A stretch of DNA of 64,000 nt from Furfurilactobacillus milii (lineage in GTDB: Bacteria; Bacillota; Bacilli; Lactobacillales; Lactobacillaceae). Location of the stretch: positions 33,204-97,203 of the forward strand of contig NZ_WEZT01000003.1 in the NCBI RefSeq assembly GCF_009863985.1, in the 5' to 3' direction. Positions 8,157 through 18,134 of this stretch are shown in pieces; the first letter of the stretch is position 1; the number at the start of each line of letters is the position of its first letter. The notes under the pieces were generated by a model, which made no database searches, was not told where the DNA came from, and saw only the letters and a program-made list of their open reading frames with translations. Both the position numbers and the translations under genes were made by a program.

Positions 8157-9146
8157 TTAACGATTTAAGATACTTTCAATTCGTTCAAGCTCATCTGTCG
8201 TGAAGGTCAGATTGTTAACTGCCTTGATGTTGCCCAACAAGTGGTCAACATGTGAGGCACCAATGACCACACTTGTGACCACATCATCATGTAATAACCA
8301 GGCCAAAGCCATCTGTGCCAAAGTTTGTCCACGGTCGGACGCCAAGCTGTTCAGATCATTTAACTTGCTAACCACTTTGTCGGTACCTTGTTTCAAAGAC
8401 AGCTTATTGCTCCAGTGAATTGGCATATCTTCGGGGATCCCCTGTAGATAACGATCAGTTAGCAGACCTTCTGCTAGTGGTCCGTATGCCACCAATCCTA
8501 GTTTGTTTTCCTTCAGTACGTTTAGCAAACCGTCGTCCTCAACAGCACGATTAATCATGTTGTAACTGCTTTGGTTAACAACAAATGGCGTGTGGTGTTC
8601 CTTGAACAACTTAGTGATTGCTGCCGTTTGATCTGCAGTGAAGTTTGACACACCAACGTATAAAGCCTTACCCTGCTTAACCATCAGGTCCAACGTCTCA
8701 ACTTGTTCTTCCAGTGAGGTGTGTGGGTCGAAGCGGTGCATATAAAAGACATCGACATAATCCAAGTGCATTCGGGTTAATGACAACTCCAATGCATTCA
8801 TCAATGTCTTACGAGATGAAAATTCGCCGTATGGTCCAGGCCACATATGAAAGCCTGCCTTGGTCGTTATGACCAATTCATTACGGTATGGCTTCAGATC
8901 CTGTTCGTAAACTTTACCGAACGTCTCTTCGGCACTCCCGTTGCTAGGACCATAATTTGACGCGTTATCGAAACTGAAAATGCCGTTGTCAAACGCCTTC
9001 AACATTACCTCACGACTATTTGCGTAAGGTTGTTCGTCTCCTAGATTCCGCCATAGTCCAAAACTGACCGCTGGCAACATAAAGCCAGTGTCAGCAACCC
9101 GGCGAACGGGCATGTTGGCATACCGTTCTTCGTTTGCTTGATACAT
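8157..9146 (-). CDS. Aldo/keto reductase, YghZ/Gpr-like
   Basis: 329 residues, one aldo/keto reductase barrel. Signs are FDNASNYGPSNGSAEE near 58 (catalytic Asp and Tyr; this NYGP..GSAEE form is seen in L-glyceraldehyde-3-phosphate reductase YghZ and Kv-beta relatives), the catalytic Lys in TTKAG near 95, YMHRFD near 135, and the NADPH-binding part at the C-terminus (VVIGASHVDHLLGN). Substrate in this organism is unknown; carbonyl detoxification or methylglyoxal reduction are possible. Start supported by AGGAGC about 8 bases upstream. It stands alone. Confidence 0.88.
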   Translation of the reverse strand: MYQANEERYANMPVRRVADTGFMLPAVSFGLWRNLGDEQPYANSREVMLKAFDNGIFSFDNASNYGPSNGSAEETFGKVYEQDLKPYRNELVITTKAGFHMWPGPYGEFSSRKTLMNALELSLTRMHLDYVDVFYMHRFDPHTSLEEQVETLDLMVKQGKALYVGVSNFTADQTAAITKLFKEHHTPFVVNQSSYNMINRAVEDDGLLNVLKENKLGLVAYGPLAEGLLTDRYLQGIPEDMPIHWSNKLSLKQGTDKVVSKLNDLNSLASDRGQTLAQMALAWLLHDDVVTSVVIGASHVDHLLGNIKAVNNLTFTTDELERIESILNR

Positions 9147-9225
9147 ATCAATTAGCTCCTCTCAATCTATGCTTACAGGCCTTATTTTAACGTAAAATGC
9201 AGGCAAAAACGAACTTGTCTTGCTT

Positions 9226-9252
9226 GCGGCGCGGGGTTGGCGCCGCTTTTTG
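9226..9252 (+). terminator. Orphan intrinsic terminator on the plus strand
   Basis: GCGGCGC (9226-9232) pairs perfectly with GCGCCGC (9240-9246) and is followed by TTTTTGTT on the plus strand. No plus-strand gene lies upstream within 8 kb, so it would end an antisense transcript over the aldo/keto reductase gene, or shield it. Confidence 0.6.
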
Positions 9253-9346
9253 TTAATGGTATATAAGTTAAAGTAAGAATTTGTTTGTTAAATTAATGCA
9301 TAATCTATCTTTAGAATGAGTGTCATTGCCCCTCTTTTGTAGATAC

Positions 9347-9386
9347 AAAAAAATCGTGAATTCTGTTCGAATATCACGATTTTTTG
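9347..9386 (-). terminator. Intrinsic terminator of prs
   Basis: AAAAAAATCGTGA and TCACGATTTTTTG form a symmetrical hairpin around 14 bases, 28 bases after the prs stop. Confidence 0.85.
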
Positions 9387-9413
9387 ATTTATTTTAAAAA
9401 GATATCAATTGGT

Positions 9414-10400
9414 CTATCTTAATTTAACATCCGGATTTTGCTTGCTAATAAACAATTCATCGACCGGCTGATTGTTGTGAATCCGTAAAATAGCTTCACC
9501 AATTAAATCAGCTACCGAAATGACGGCCAACTTATCAAACTGCTTTTCAGCGGGGACTGCAATCGAATCCGTAACAATCACCTTAGTTAACTTTGATTGT
9601 TCCAATGATTCAGCTGCACGACCAGAAAAGACAGCATGAGTCGCTACCGCATACACATCCTTTGCCCCACTGGATTTAAGAATATCTGCCGAGACTGTCA
9701 TGCGATCCGCTGTATCAATCATGTCATCAATAATAACGGCTGTTTTGCCCTTTACGTCACCGATCACTGAATCTGGCTCCGGATCAAATTCATCCTCTGA
9801 CCGATTATCAATGATTGCAATCGGTGCCTTTAATAACTCAGCAAAGTTACGGGCCCGTGAAACACCAGCGTGATCAGGGGCAACCACAACAATATTATCC
9901 AGTAAGTCGTTGGTGTAAAAGTACTTAGCCAACAACGGTGCACCCAACAGATGATCAACGGGAATGTTGAAGAACCCCTGAACTTGATCAGCGTGCAAAT
10001 CTAACGTCAACACACGGTCGACACCGTCAATTTGAAGAAAGTTGGCCACTAACTTGGCTGTAATTGGTTCGCGGGGACGCGCTTTGCGATCTGCCCGTGC
10101 ATACCCATAGTAAGGCAGCACCACATTGATTTCACCGGCACTAGCACGCCGCAACGCATCAACCATAATCATCACTTGCATGAACGAACTGTTCACGGGA
10201 TCACTAACGGATTGGATGACATAAACTTCATCCCCACGAACGCTTTCATCAATGGTAATCGCAATTTCACCATCAGCAAACGTACTGATGGTAGTTGGAC
10301 TCAGCGGAATATTAATAGACGCTGCGATTTTTTCTGCCAACGGCCGATTGGTGTTCAGTGAAAACAACTTAATGTTGCCGTTAGACTTTTCTTCACTCAT
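9414..10400 (-). CDS. prs: Ribose-phosphate pyrophosphokinase
   Basis: Makes PRPP from ribose 5-phosphate and ATP for nucleotide, His and Trp synthesis. 328 residues from the ATG at 10400, chosen because GGAGG stands 5 bases before it; an in-frame GTG at 10412 would place the ribosome-binding site inside the gene. Motifs: the flexible-loop and ATP region LPYYGYARADRKARPREPI (about 96-114), the pyrophosphate region VVAPDHAGVSRARNFAELL, and the PRPP-binding loop VIIDDMIDTADRM near 218. A normal-length class I enzyme. The C-terminus has a slightly longer tail (SKQNPDVKLR). Confidence 0.95.
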   Translation of the reverse strand: MSEEKSNGNIKLFSLNTNRPLAEKIAASINIPLSPTTISTFADGEIAITIDESVRGDEVYVIQSVSDPVNSSFMQVMIMVDALRRASAGEINVVLPYYGYARADRKARPREPITAKLVANFLQIDGVDRVLTLDLHADQVQGFFNIPVDHLLGAPLLAKYFYTNDLLDNIVVVAPDHAGVSRARNFAELLKAPIAIIDNRSEDEFDPEPDSVIGDVKGKTAVIIDDMIDTADRMTVSADILKSSGAKDVYAVATHAVFSGRAAESLEQSKLTKVIVTDSIAVPAEKQFDKLAVISVADLIGEAILRIHNNQPVDELFISKQNPDVKLR

Positions 10401-10526
10401 GACTGCCTCCACAAATTCATTTCAATAGTCCTATTATCGCAAGTAAGCCCGTGAATGACAAGGAAAACCCAATTAAAACCGGTTAACTTGCGCACATTTG
10501 TCACTCACCAGCACTGCCGCAATCTT

Positions 10527-11804
10527 TTACTTGATTGGCGTTTGCTCACGACTAGCTAAAGTGTGGTTAAACCACCAAGCAATCCCAACCAGCAAGATGC
10601 CCGTAATCATAAATAACCACTTGATTGCCACCACATCCGCTAATGGACCAAAGAACAACATTGCAATCGGATAAATCCCAGTCGAAACAATCTGAAAGAT
10701 GGAAAAGACGCGGCCCATCATGTTTGACGGCACGGTTTCTTGAATCAATATATTGCTCGTCGCCTGAATAATTGGCATCGCAATGCCACTGATGAACATA
10801 AAGAACAAATAGACCGCAAACGGTTCTGGAATGCCCATCGCAAAGAACGCTACTCCACTAACGGCCAGTGCCACTGCAATAACAGGTACTTTATGATTAA
10901 TCTGTTGATGGCTACTGATCCAAATGCCGCCAATGGTGGCGCCTGCCGTCCACAGCAACTCGTTAAGCGTCAATAACATCACTCGGCTACCAAATGTTTG
11001 TTTAACAAATAATGTTGATAACTGCGAACTGGGCGCCACCATGATAAACGCTAACGCAATGAGGATCATAAACCAGCGCATAAAACTGTGATTGAAGGTG
11101 AATTTCAGCCCACCGCCAATTTGGCTCAACGTCGACGTAACCGCACCAGCCGTTGCCTTTTGCTGATCAAGTACAACTGGATCAACCTTGATTAGTGCCA
11201 GTAATAACAGCCCAACTCCGGCCGTCACCACATCCACGATAAAAATAAAGATAATCCCGAGTTTTCCTAAAATCAAACCAGAAACAATCGGTGTGATAAG
11301 CAATAATACGGCATTGATCAGCTGGTTCAGTCCATTCATACGCGTTAACTGTTTACGCGGCGTCAATTGCGGTAACAACGCATTGCCGACAGGCATCTCC
11401 ACCCCCGTTCCCATCGAACGAACAGCGGCGATTAGTAGCAAGAGCCATAAATCACGCCAGCCAAAATAAAACATCAGAGCAATGCCCAACGTCACAACGG
11501 TAACCATCCCCGTTGCCCACATAAGCAGGTTCCGGCGGTTAGACCGGTCAGCCCACACACCAGCCCATAGTGACACTAAAATTTGTGGCAAACTTTGCGC
11601 GAGCGTGGCCAACATCATCCATGTTCCAGATGACGTTTTGAGTGCAATGTACCATAAAATCGCAAAAAAGACCGATGAAGAACCGAATAAGAAAAAATTC
11701 TGAGCGGCTAAAAACAGCCCTGTATTCCGCTGCCAATGTTTCTCAATCGCAGCATTTACAAGACTCGTCGACACATTTGAAGCACTGTTTGATGAAGTCA
11801 TCAT
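10527..11804 (-). CDS. MFS exporter, DHA3/EntS-like
   Basis: 425 residues, 12 predicted transmembrane segments. The loop after segment 2 has the MFS motif A form GVWADRSNRRNLL (about 82-94). The overall pattern (N-terminal FLFGSSSVFFAILWY, VEMPVGNALLPQL near 135) is that of DHA3-type exporters such as Mef macrolide efflux and EntS. The substrate cannot be told from sequence. Two adjacent ATG codons (11804, 11801) follow GGGGGAG; the second has the better spacing. It follows recD2 by 26 bases and may be read from the same transcript. Confidence 0.85.
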   Translation of the reverse strand: MMTSSNSASNVSTSLVNAAIEKHWQRNTGLFLAAQNFFLFGSSSVFFAILWYIALKTSSGTWMMLATLAQSLPQILVSLWAGVWADRSNRRNLLMWATGMVTVVTLGIALMFYFGWRDLWLLLLIAAVRSMGTGVEMPVGNALLPQLTPRKQLTRMNGLNQLINAVLLLITPIVSGLILGKLGIIFIFIVDVVTAGVGLLLLALIKVDPVVLDQQKATAGAVTSTLSQIGGGLKFTFNHSFMRWFMILIALAFIMVAPSSQLSTLFVKQTFGSRVMLLTLNELLWTAGATIGGIWISSHQQINHKVPVIAVALAVSGVAFFAMGIPEPFAVYLFFMFISGIAMPIIQATSNILIQETVPSNMMGRVFSIFQIVSTGIYPIAMLFFGPLADVVAIKWLFMITGILLVGIAWWFNHTLASREQTPIK

Positions 11805-11830
11805 TCTCCCCCGCTTACCCTAACTTTAGG

Positions 11831-14464
11831 TTAACCTTCTTCCGGCGCAAAATCCTGAGGCGTCAACTTGCCCATTCCAATCAATGGATCGATATTGCCG
11901 CTTAGAATTAAGGCCGTTGTCAGCCTTGGCTCACCTAGTGTACCGCTTTCTTCGTCAAGCGTGGTTGCAGACGACTTTTCCACATTAGTGGACCCTTCTT
12001 TTGCCTTCGTTGAGAGCTGAGCCGATTCAGATGTCGTTGCATAATTCGAACCAGTGGCTTGAGTGATTGGTGCCTCTGCGTCGATCATTGTTGCACTAGC
12101 ACTAGCATCAGCAACGCTGCCATCACTAGTTGAACTTGGTGCCGTCTGATCCACCACCTCAGCAGTGTCGTCGCCCTCATGTTTGAATACCTGTCGCAAC
12201 CGGGCTTGCAGTGTCGTTTGCCGGTTGGCAGATTTATTCGCAGCGGCTTCTGCAAAGGATTGTTCATCACCAACCAGAATCAACCACTGTTGTGCTCGCG
12301 TTACCGCTGTATAAAGCAGATTACGCTGTAGCATCCGGCGAAACTGGGGTACCAAGGGCAAAATCACCAGTTTGAACTGTGACCCCTGCGCCTTATGAAT
12401 GGAGACACAATAGGCCAGCGTTACCCGGTCAAACTGAGCGCGTCCGTACGTGACCTCTGTTTGATCAAAGGCAATGGTTAATTTGTCGACCTTGTCCTCG
12501 TTGGTCTTATCGGTGGCTAAATCAATCCCGACGATTTCACCCATGTCGCCATTAAAAACATTATTTTCCGGACTGTTAACCAGGTGCAACACCTTGTCAC
12601 CAATCCGAAAATGCTCGTTGTGAGCCTCAACTTCTTTCGTCCGCGCACTCGTTTTAGGATTCAAAGTGTCCTGAAGGGCCGTGTTTAACGCATTGATGCC
12701 GGCAGCCCCCCGGTACATGGGTGCCAGAACCTGAATATCCGTTTTGGCAAAGCCACGCGACTTCGCACGGGCGACGACCTGGTTGACTAGCGGCACAACT
12801 TGATAGGGTCGCGCTGCGAAAAAGCTACGATCCGTTTGATTAACCGTAAAATCGGCTGGCAATTCGCCATGTTTGATAGCATGTGCCAAAGGAATAATCG
12901 AAGAACTGTCATCTTGACGATAGATTGTTGTCAACTCAGTGGATGGCAGACAGTCTGACTTCAACAGGTCAGCAAACACCTGTCCTGGACCGACTGAAGG
13001 CAATTGATCCTGGTCCCCAACCAAAATCACCTGCATGTGGTTAGGCACAGCCTGAATCAATGTTCTAAAGAGAAACGCGTCCACCATCGACATTTCGTCC
13101 ACGATGAGCAGTCCGCCCTCAAGATCTTTGTCTGAAGATTGTGTGGCCTCATCTTCACGCCCGGTCAAGCCAAGCAAACGATGAATCGTGCTAGCAGGTA
13201 AATCTGTCACTTCACTCATCCGCTTAGCCGCCCGGCCAGTTGGCGCCGCTAATAAAATCGGAAAGGTGCCATCCTCATACTCATTGATATCCAGTGACAA
13301 TTCATGGATTCGTGCAAACAAGGCGACAATCCCGTTAATAATCGTCGTCTTACCCGTTCCGGGACCACCTGTGAGTAAATAGACCGGCGAGGAAATTGCG
13401 GCCACTAACGCGTCTTTTTGAGCATCGTCGTATGTGATCCCCAATTGCTTTTCGACGAGTCGCACCTCGTGATCCAAATCAACGTCTTTAGGCAACAATC
13501 GCTCCTGCTGTTGTTGCAAACGCATCAGGTGTTCAGCACTATCCCACTCAGTATCATACAGTGACTTCAGGTAGACCTGTTGTCCATTGCCGACGATGAG
13601 CTGATCTTTCGCCATGGCAATTAATTGATTGGCCAGCATATCTGGTGAAATTTGCACGTTTCGCGCAGATTCTAGCAATGCCGTGGCATCGTGAATCAAT
13701 GGCTTTAGCTCGGCAAACGTATTTCCGGAAGCAAAACAAATATCACTGATTGTTTCCAACAATGCTGCCCGTAACCGGCCTGGCGCATCCGCATCAAAAC
13801 CTAATTGTTCAGCAATTTGATCCGCCCGTTTGAAACTCACCCCGTTGATATCTTCTACCAACTGATAGGGATTTTCTTGAATAACATGAAGCGTGTCCTG
13901 CTTGTATTTTTCATAAATCGTGCTGGCCAACTGGCTGCCAAAACCGAAACCATTGAGGCCGATGATAATCTGTTCCGTACCGTGATTTTCGGTCAGAACT
14001 TCAATCAGGTGATCAGCGACAGACTTTTTTAACCCGATGGGCTTTAAGACATCGGGATTTTTGACGACCTTGTCGATTACGCCGGTGCCAAGGGTTTCAA
14101 CGATTCGCTCCGCTGTTTTTTTCCCCAGACCGGGAAACTGATCGCTAGATAAATATTTGACCAAGCCCGTTTTAGAAGTCGGCGTCTCATTTTCATAATT
14201 ACTGGCATTAAACTGTTTGCCATATTTGGGATGGTCCACAACCTTGCCGATGAAACGGTAGGTGCCTTCTTCCGCCACGTCACCAAATGAACCGGTGACA
14301 ACAATTTCGTCCTCAATCCAGTCCAAGTCCGTTTGATCCACGTGAACCAGCAGAACCTTATAAAAAGAATCAGAACTACTAAAAAAAATGGCGGCGACCT
14401 TACCCACGACATAATTGGGTTTAAAACTGGTGTTGTCGTCAAATAGCGACATTGACTCGGCCAT
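11831..14464 (-). CDS. recD2: RecD2-type ATP-dependent DNA helicase
   Basis: 5'-3' superfamily 1 helicase outside RecBCD, involved in replication and repair stress in Firmicutes. Start at 14464 for the GGAGG 9 bases upstream. Domain order: N-terminal OB-like domain, helix-hairpin-helix repeats (FPGLGKKTAERIVETLG near 110, NGVSFKRADQIA near 207), Walker A LTGGPGTGKTT near 365, Walker B LLIVDEMSMVD near 450, and C-terminal motif VSIHKAQGSQF near 695. The last 140 residues (about 735-877) are an extension rich in Ala, Ser, Thr and acidic residues, absent from typical RecD2, likely disordered. A TPR gene lies just upstream. Confidence 0.92.
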   Translation of the reverse strand: MAESMSLFDDNTSFKPNYVVGKVAAIFFSSSDSFYKVLLVHVDQTDLDWIEDEIVVTGSFGDVAEEGTYRFIGKVVDHPKYGKQFNASNYENETPTSKTGLVKYLSSDQFPGLGKKTAERIVETLGTGVIDKVVKNPDVLKPIGLKKSVADHLIEVLTENHGTEQIIIGLNGFGFGSQLASTIYEKYKQDTLHVIQENPYQLVEDINGVSFKRADQIAEQLGFDADAPGRLRAALLETISDICFASGNTFAELKPLIHDATALLESARNVQISPDMLANQLIAMAKDQLIVGNGQQVYLKSLYDTEWDSAEHLMRLQQQQERLLPKDVDLDHEVRLVEKQLGITYDDAQKDALVAAISSPVYLLTGGPGTGKTTIINGIVALFARIHELSLDINEYEDGTFPILLAAPTGRAAKRMSEVTDLPASTIHRLLGLTGREDEATQSSDKDLEGGLLIVDEMSMVDAFLFRTLIQAVPNHMQVILVGDQDQLPSVGPGQVFADLLKSDCLPSTELTTIYRQDDSSSIIPLAHAIKHGELPADFTVNQTDRSFFAARPYQVVPLVNQVVARAKSRGFAKTDIQVLAPMYRGAAGINALNTALQDTLNPKTSARTKEVEAHNEHFRIGDKVLHLVNSPENNVFNGDMGEIVGIDLATDKTNEDKVDKLTIAFDQTEVTYGRAQFDRVTLAYCVSIHKAQGSQFKLVILPLVPQFRRMLQRNLLYTAVTRAQQWLILVGDEQSFAEAAANKSANRQTTLQARLRQVFKHEGDDTAEVVDQTAPSSTSDGSVADASASATMIDAEAPITQATGSNYATTSESAQLSTKAKEGSTNVEKSSATTLDEESGTLGEPRLTTALILSGNIDPLIGMGKLTPQDFAPEEG

Positions 14465-14492
14465 GTTGGTTACCTCCATTCGTTAATTTCAA

Positions 14493-15191
14493 TTATTTTG
14501 CTTGTTGATCGCCATCTTGATGACGTTTGTTGACTACCGTTGCAATATCGTTAACACGTTGTTGACTCCGTTTGACAAAATCAGGGTCCAAACGTTTAGC
14601 AGCATTCATAAATGGCGTAGCATCTTGTTCCAATACCATGGCCGTCAAGCCGCGGCTAAAATAAACATGCCCATTTTGATTATCTGCCGCTAACGACTGA
14701 TCATAGAAATCTGCCGCCTGGTTAAAGTTACCCATGGCCATCAAAATATCGCCCAATAAAGCATTAACACTCGCATCTTTTGGCTTTGCATCGTGAACCG
14801 TTAATGCAAATGCAAATGCTTTTTGATACTGGTTTTGTTGCATCGCTGTTTGGGCCATCATTTGATAAGCTTCCAAGCGCAGCTTCTCGTCTTTTACCTT
14901 GCTAAATGCAGACACGGCTTTATCGTAGGAAGCCGCCTGATAGTACACGTTACCTAAACCATAGTTCAGTAATGATTGTGCGCCTTCATCTTTGACAAAC
15001 AAGCCCTGTGCCTTCATCAACAACTCCTCGGCCTGTTCATAATCCTGCATTTCGGTCAGCACCGTGGCCAATTGGTAGTACAAATGAAAATCGTTGGGGT
15101 TTGCATCAATTTGTTTCACCAAACGTGAAACCGCCTGCTTGGCCTCCGCCTGAGCAGCGTTGGCTGTCTGATCATCATGTTTTTCACTCAT
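14493..15191 (-). CDS. Tetratricopeptide-repeat protein
   Basis: 232 residues made of about five TPR units from residue 30 onward (for example FHLYYQLATVLTEMQDYEQAEELL, YGLGNVYYQAASYDKAVSAF, VNALLGDILMAMGNFNQAADFY). No signal peptide or membrane segment, so it is a cytosolic scaffold. It lies between the phosphatase gene (24 bases upstream) and recD2 (28 bases downstream), all on the minus strand, so it is part of one operon. The partner protein is unknown. Confidence 0.88.
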   Translation of the reverse strand: MSEKHDDQTANAAQAEAKQAVSRLVKQIDANPNDFHLYYQLATVLTEMQDYEQAEELLMKAQGLFVKDEGAQSLLNYGLGNVYYQAASYDKAVSAFSKVKDEKLRLEAYQMMAQTAMQQNQYQKAFAFALTVHDAKPKDASVNALLGDILMAMGNFNQAADFYDQSLAADNQNGHVYFSRGLTAMVLEQDATPFMNAAKRLDPDFVKRSQQRVNDIATVVNKRHQDGDQQAK

Positions 15192-15214
15192 GTTGTTGTG
15201 TGCCCGCCTCCTCG

Positions 15215-15877
15215 TTAAATCGTGTTGGTGGCATCTGGCGATTCCTCTAAGTACGCCGTCAAATTGCGGACTAGCAACTTAAAGTGTTGACCACCATCCA
15301 CCGTTTCAAGAATTGTGGTACTGGTATTCGATAAACCGCCCTTAGCACGCATTTGCGCCAACGGAATGTGCAGCAGCCCGTTAATGCCGGCATTCAAGGC
15401 CGCCCCGTGTGAGACAAACAACAGGTTGTCATTGTCGTCGGGATGACAAGCAGCCGCCCGCCGAATGACTGGATCCACCCGGGCAATGACATCTTCAAAT
15501 GTTTCGCCGCCAATAGCAGTCGGGTCGTAGTTTTCCGCATGAAAACGAAAACCATCGTACTCCTCGGGAAATTGCCGTTTGACATCATCAAAATACATGC
15601 CTTCCATTTTACCCAGTTCAAACTCTCGTAAACCGGAATCCAGCGTCAGCGGCACACCCTGATGAAGACCTGCCATTAAGTGGATGGCGGTCATGCGCGC
15701 ACGTTTGATTGGACTCGCATACACGTGTTTAAACGGTACGTCATGCAAATAATCAGCCAACTGATCGATTTCGTCATAACTGCTCCGCAGCAACGGTGAA
15801 TCACCATTGGCGCCTTGATAACGCCCCTCTAAATTCCATTGTGTTTTGCCATGTCGAATAAAGTACAGTTTAGTCAC
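15215..15877 (-). CDS. Histidine phosphatase, phosphoglycerate mutase-like
   Basis: 220 residues. The catalytic histidine is in FIRHGKTQWNLEGRYQG (near 8-24) with a second Arg in ASPIKRARMTA near 60, Glu in REFELGKMEG near 87, and the second histidine in LLFVSHGAALNAG near 156. This is the cofactor-independent naming group GpmB/PhoE/CobC; such proteins are broad phosphatases more often than true mutases. It heads the phosphatase-TPR-recD2 group. Confidence 0.88.
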   Translation of the reverse strand: MTKLYFIRHGKTQWNLEGRYQGANGDSPLLRSSYDEIDQLADYLHDVPFKHVYASPIKRARMTAIHLMAGLHQGVPLTLDSGLREFELGKMEGMYFDDVKRQFPEEYDGFRFHAENYDPTAIGGETFEDVIARVDPVIRRAAACHPDDNDNLLFVSHGAALNAGINGLLHIPLAQMRAKGGLSNTSTTILETVDGGQHFKLLVRNLTAYLEESPDATNTI

Positions 15878-15920
15878 AGTAACCCCGCCCTAAAGTAAAT
15901 AATGTGCCTATATTATGTCA

Positions 15921-15958
15921 CAAAAAAGGCCGTCAAACCAGCTCAACTGGTTTGACGA
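15921..15958 (-). terminator. Intrinsic terminator of mnmA
   Basis: CGTCAAACCAG and CTGGTTTGACG pair perfectly around CTCAA; on the minus strand the hairpin is followed by GCCTTTTTTG. Confidence 0.85.
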
Positions 15959-16022
15959 CTCCTTTACGTTTGCAAAACCAACCTACGGCTAGAACACCTT
16001 GGCTGCAGTTTACAAACAAGCT

Positions 16023-17171
<1,149 letters not shown>

Positions 17172-17307
17172 TCAATTAGATTCTGAGAATCAACGATTTG
17201 AAGGTCGTTATTATCAGTGCTTAACAGTATAACAGGACGCACTTACAAAATTCAAGTGACACCTGTTGGTAGTAGACGGTGTCACATTTGTGTTTTGTAA
17301 AACGTGG

Positions 17308-17336
17308 CAAAAACAGTAAAAATGACCGCTTGCGGT
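17308..17336 (-). terminator. Intrinsic terminator of structured RNA copy C
   Basis: On the minus strand ACCGC AA GCGGT is followed by CATTTTTACTGTTTTT, one base after helix P1 of the RNA closes. This fixes the 3' end and the strand of the RNA. Confidence 0.7.
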
Positions 17337-17337
17337 T

Positions 17338-17501
17338 GTCAATTTTGAAACGACGCTGTGTGGACCGGTATCAGCCCGCTTTGCGGTCTTTGACCTCGAC
17401 TTGAAACCTCAAAACCCACGAGTTTTCAAGCTCGTCCGTAACCTAAATTCGGATAGCCCACCGAATTAACGTTACTTTCACAGCTCTGTTTCAAAATTGA
17501 C
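17338..17501 (-). ncRNA. Structured RNA, copy C (unknown family)
   Basis: Minus-strand reading: P1 GTCAATTTTGAAAC (17501-17488) with GTTTCAAAATTGAC (17351-17338), 14 perfect pairs; P2 GCTGTG with CACAGC; P3 GTAAC with GTTAC; P4 CTTGAAA with TTTCAAG; P5 CCGC-AAA-GCGG; then GGCTGATACCGGTCC. Flanks AAAGGGC before P1 and ACAACCG after it are shared with copy B. Compared with copies A and B all five helices change in both strands. It ends in an intrinsic terminator, so it is most likely a free small RNA. It does not lie directly before a gene: mnmA starts 180 bases further on. Confidence 0.78.
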
Positions 17502-17662
17502 GCCCTTTCGCTACTTTTAGTTGCGATTTGGCATATTTTCATCAGATGTATCCGTCTAACTTGGCCTCGCTCATTTTGCATAACATGTCTAAACTTCAAT
17601 ATCTAAAAAAGAAGCTAAGACATCATGCCTCAACTCAATTTCTAATAAATTGCCGCAAACGC

Positions 17663-17778
17663 GGGACATTACACTGACTTTTGCTCATCTAACGCGAATA
17701 AGGCATTCATGGTCAAACACCCCATAAACGCCTTATTCGCGTTACCTGAGAAGGCCAAAACGTGTTATGTTATGTCCC
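17663..17778. repeat. Nested palindromes between DUF1831 gene and RNA copy C
   Basis: Inner arms TAACGCGAATAAGGC (17690-17704) and GCCTTATTCGCGTTA (17730-17744) match perfectly over 15 bases around a 25-base loop. Outer arms GGGACAT (17663-17669) and ATGTCCC (17772-17778) also pair. No T-run follows on either strand, so a plain terminator is unlikely; a mobile palindromic element or a regulatory site is possible. Confidence 0.65.
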
Positions 17779-17786
17779 ACTCTCGT

Positions 17787-18134
17787 TTATTTTGTTTGAA
17801 CTGCAATCACATGGCGCTCGATCAAGTTATCAATTTGATAACCATACTGTTCGACCAATTCATCATGATTAGCGTTGGTAAAGATGTTCACGTTACCTGT
17901 ACCACTGGGATTGACGGTGCCCATTTTAAAACCGTTCAATTGTTTGTTGATCAACACGCGCAGTTTGATTGATTTAGCTAACCCAGCAGCCGGATCCAGT
18001 GGTCGTTCCAAACTGAAGCCACCAGCATTAGTTTCCATAAAACCAAGATCGCGCAACGTGTACTTCTTCAATTGATCACTGAGAGTAAAAATGCGGTCAT
18101 CCCCAGGAACCTGAACTGTTTGTTCAAATGCCAT
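17787..18134 (-). CDS. DUF1831 protein
   Basis: 115 residues, soluble, no cysteine. This is the lactobacillus family DUF1831, regularly found directly after a NifS-like cysteine desulfurase. The start codon overlaps the desulfurase stop by one base (TAATG), so the two are coupled and a role in sulfur delivery or desulfurase function is inferred. No catalytic motif is visible. Confidence 0.85.
   Translation of the reverse strand: MAFEQTVQVPGDDRIFTLSDQLKKYTLRDLGFMETNAGGFSLERPLDPAAGLAKSIKLRVLINKQLNGFKMGTVNPSGTGNVNIFTNANHDELVEQYGYQIDNLIERHVIAVQTK

Noticed and set aside
10401..10412. GTG start four codons before the chosen prs start
   Set aside because: It would overlap the GGAGG that fits the ATG at 10400.
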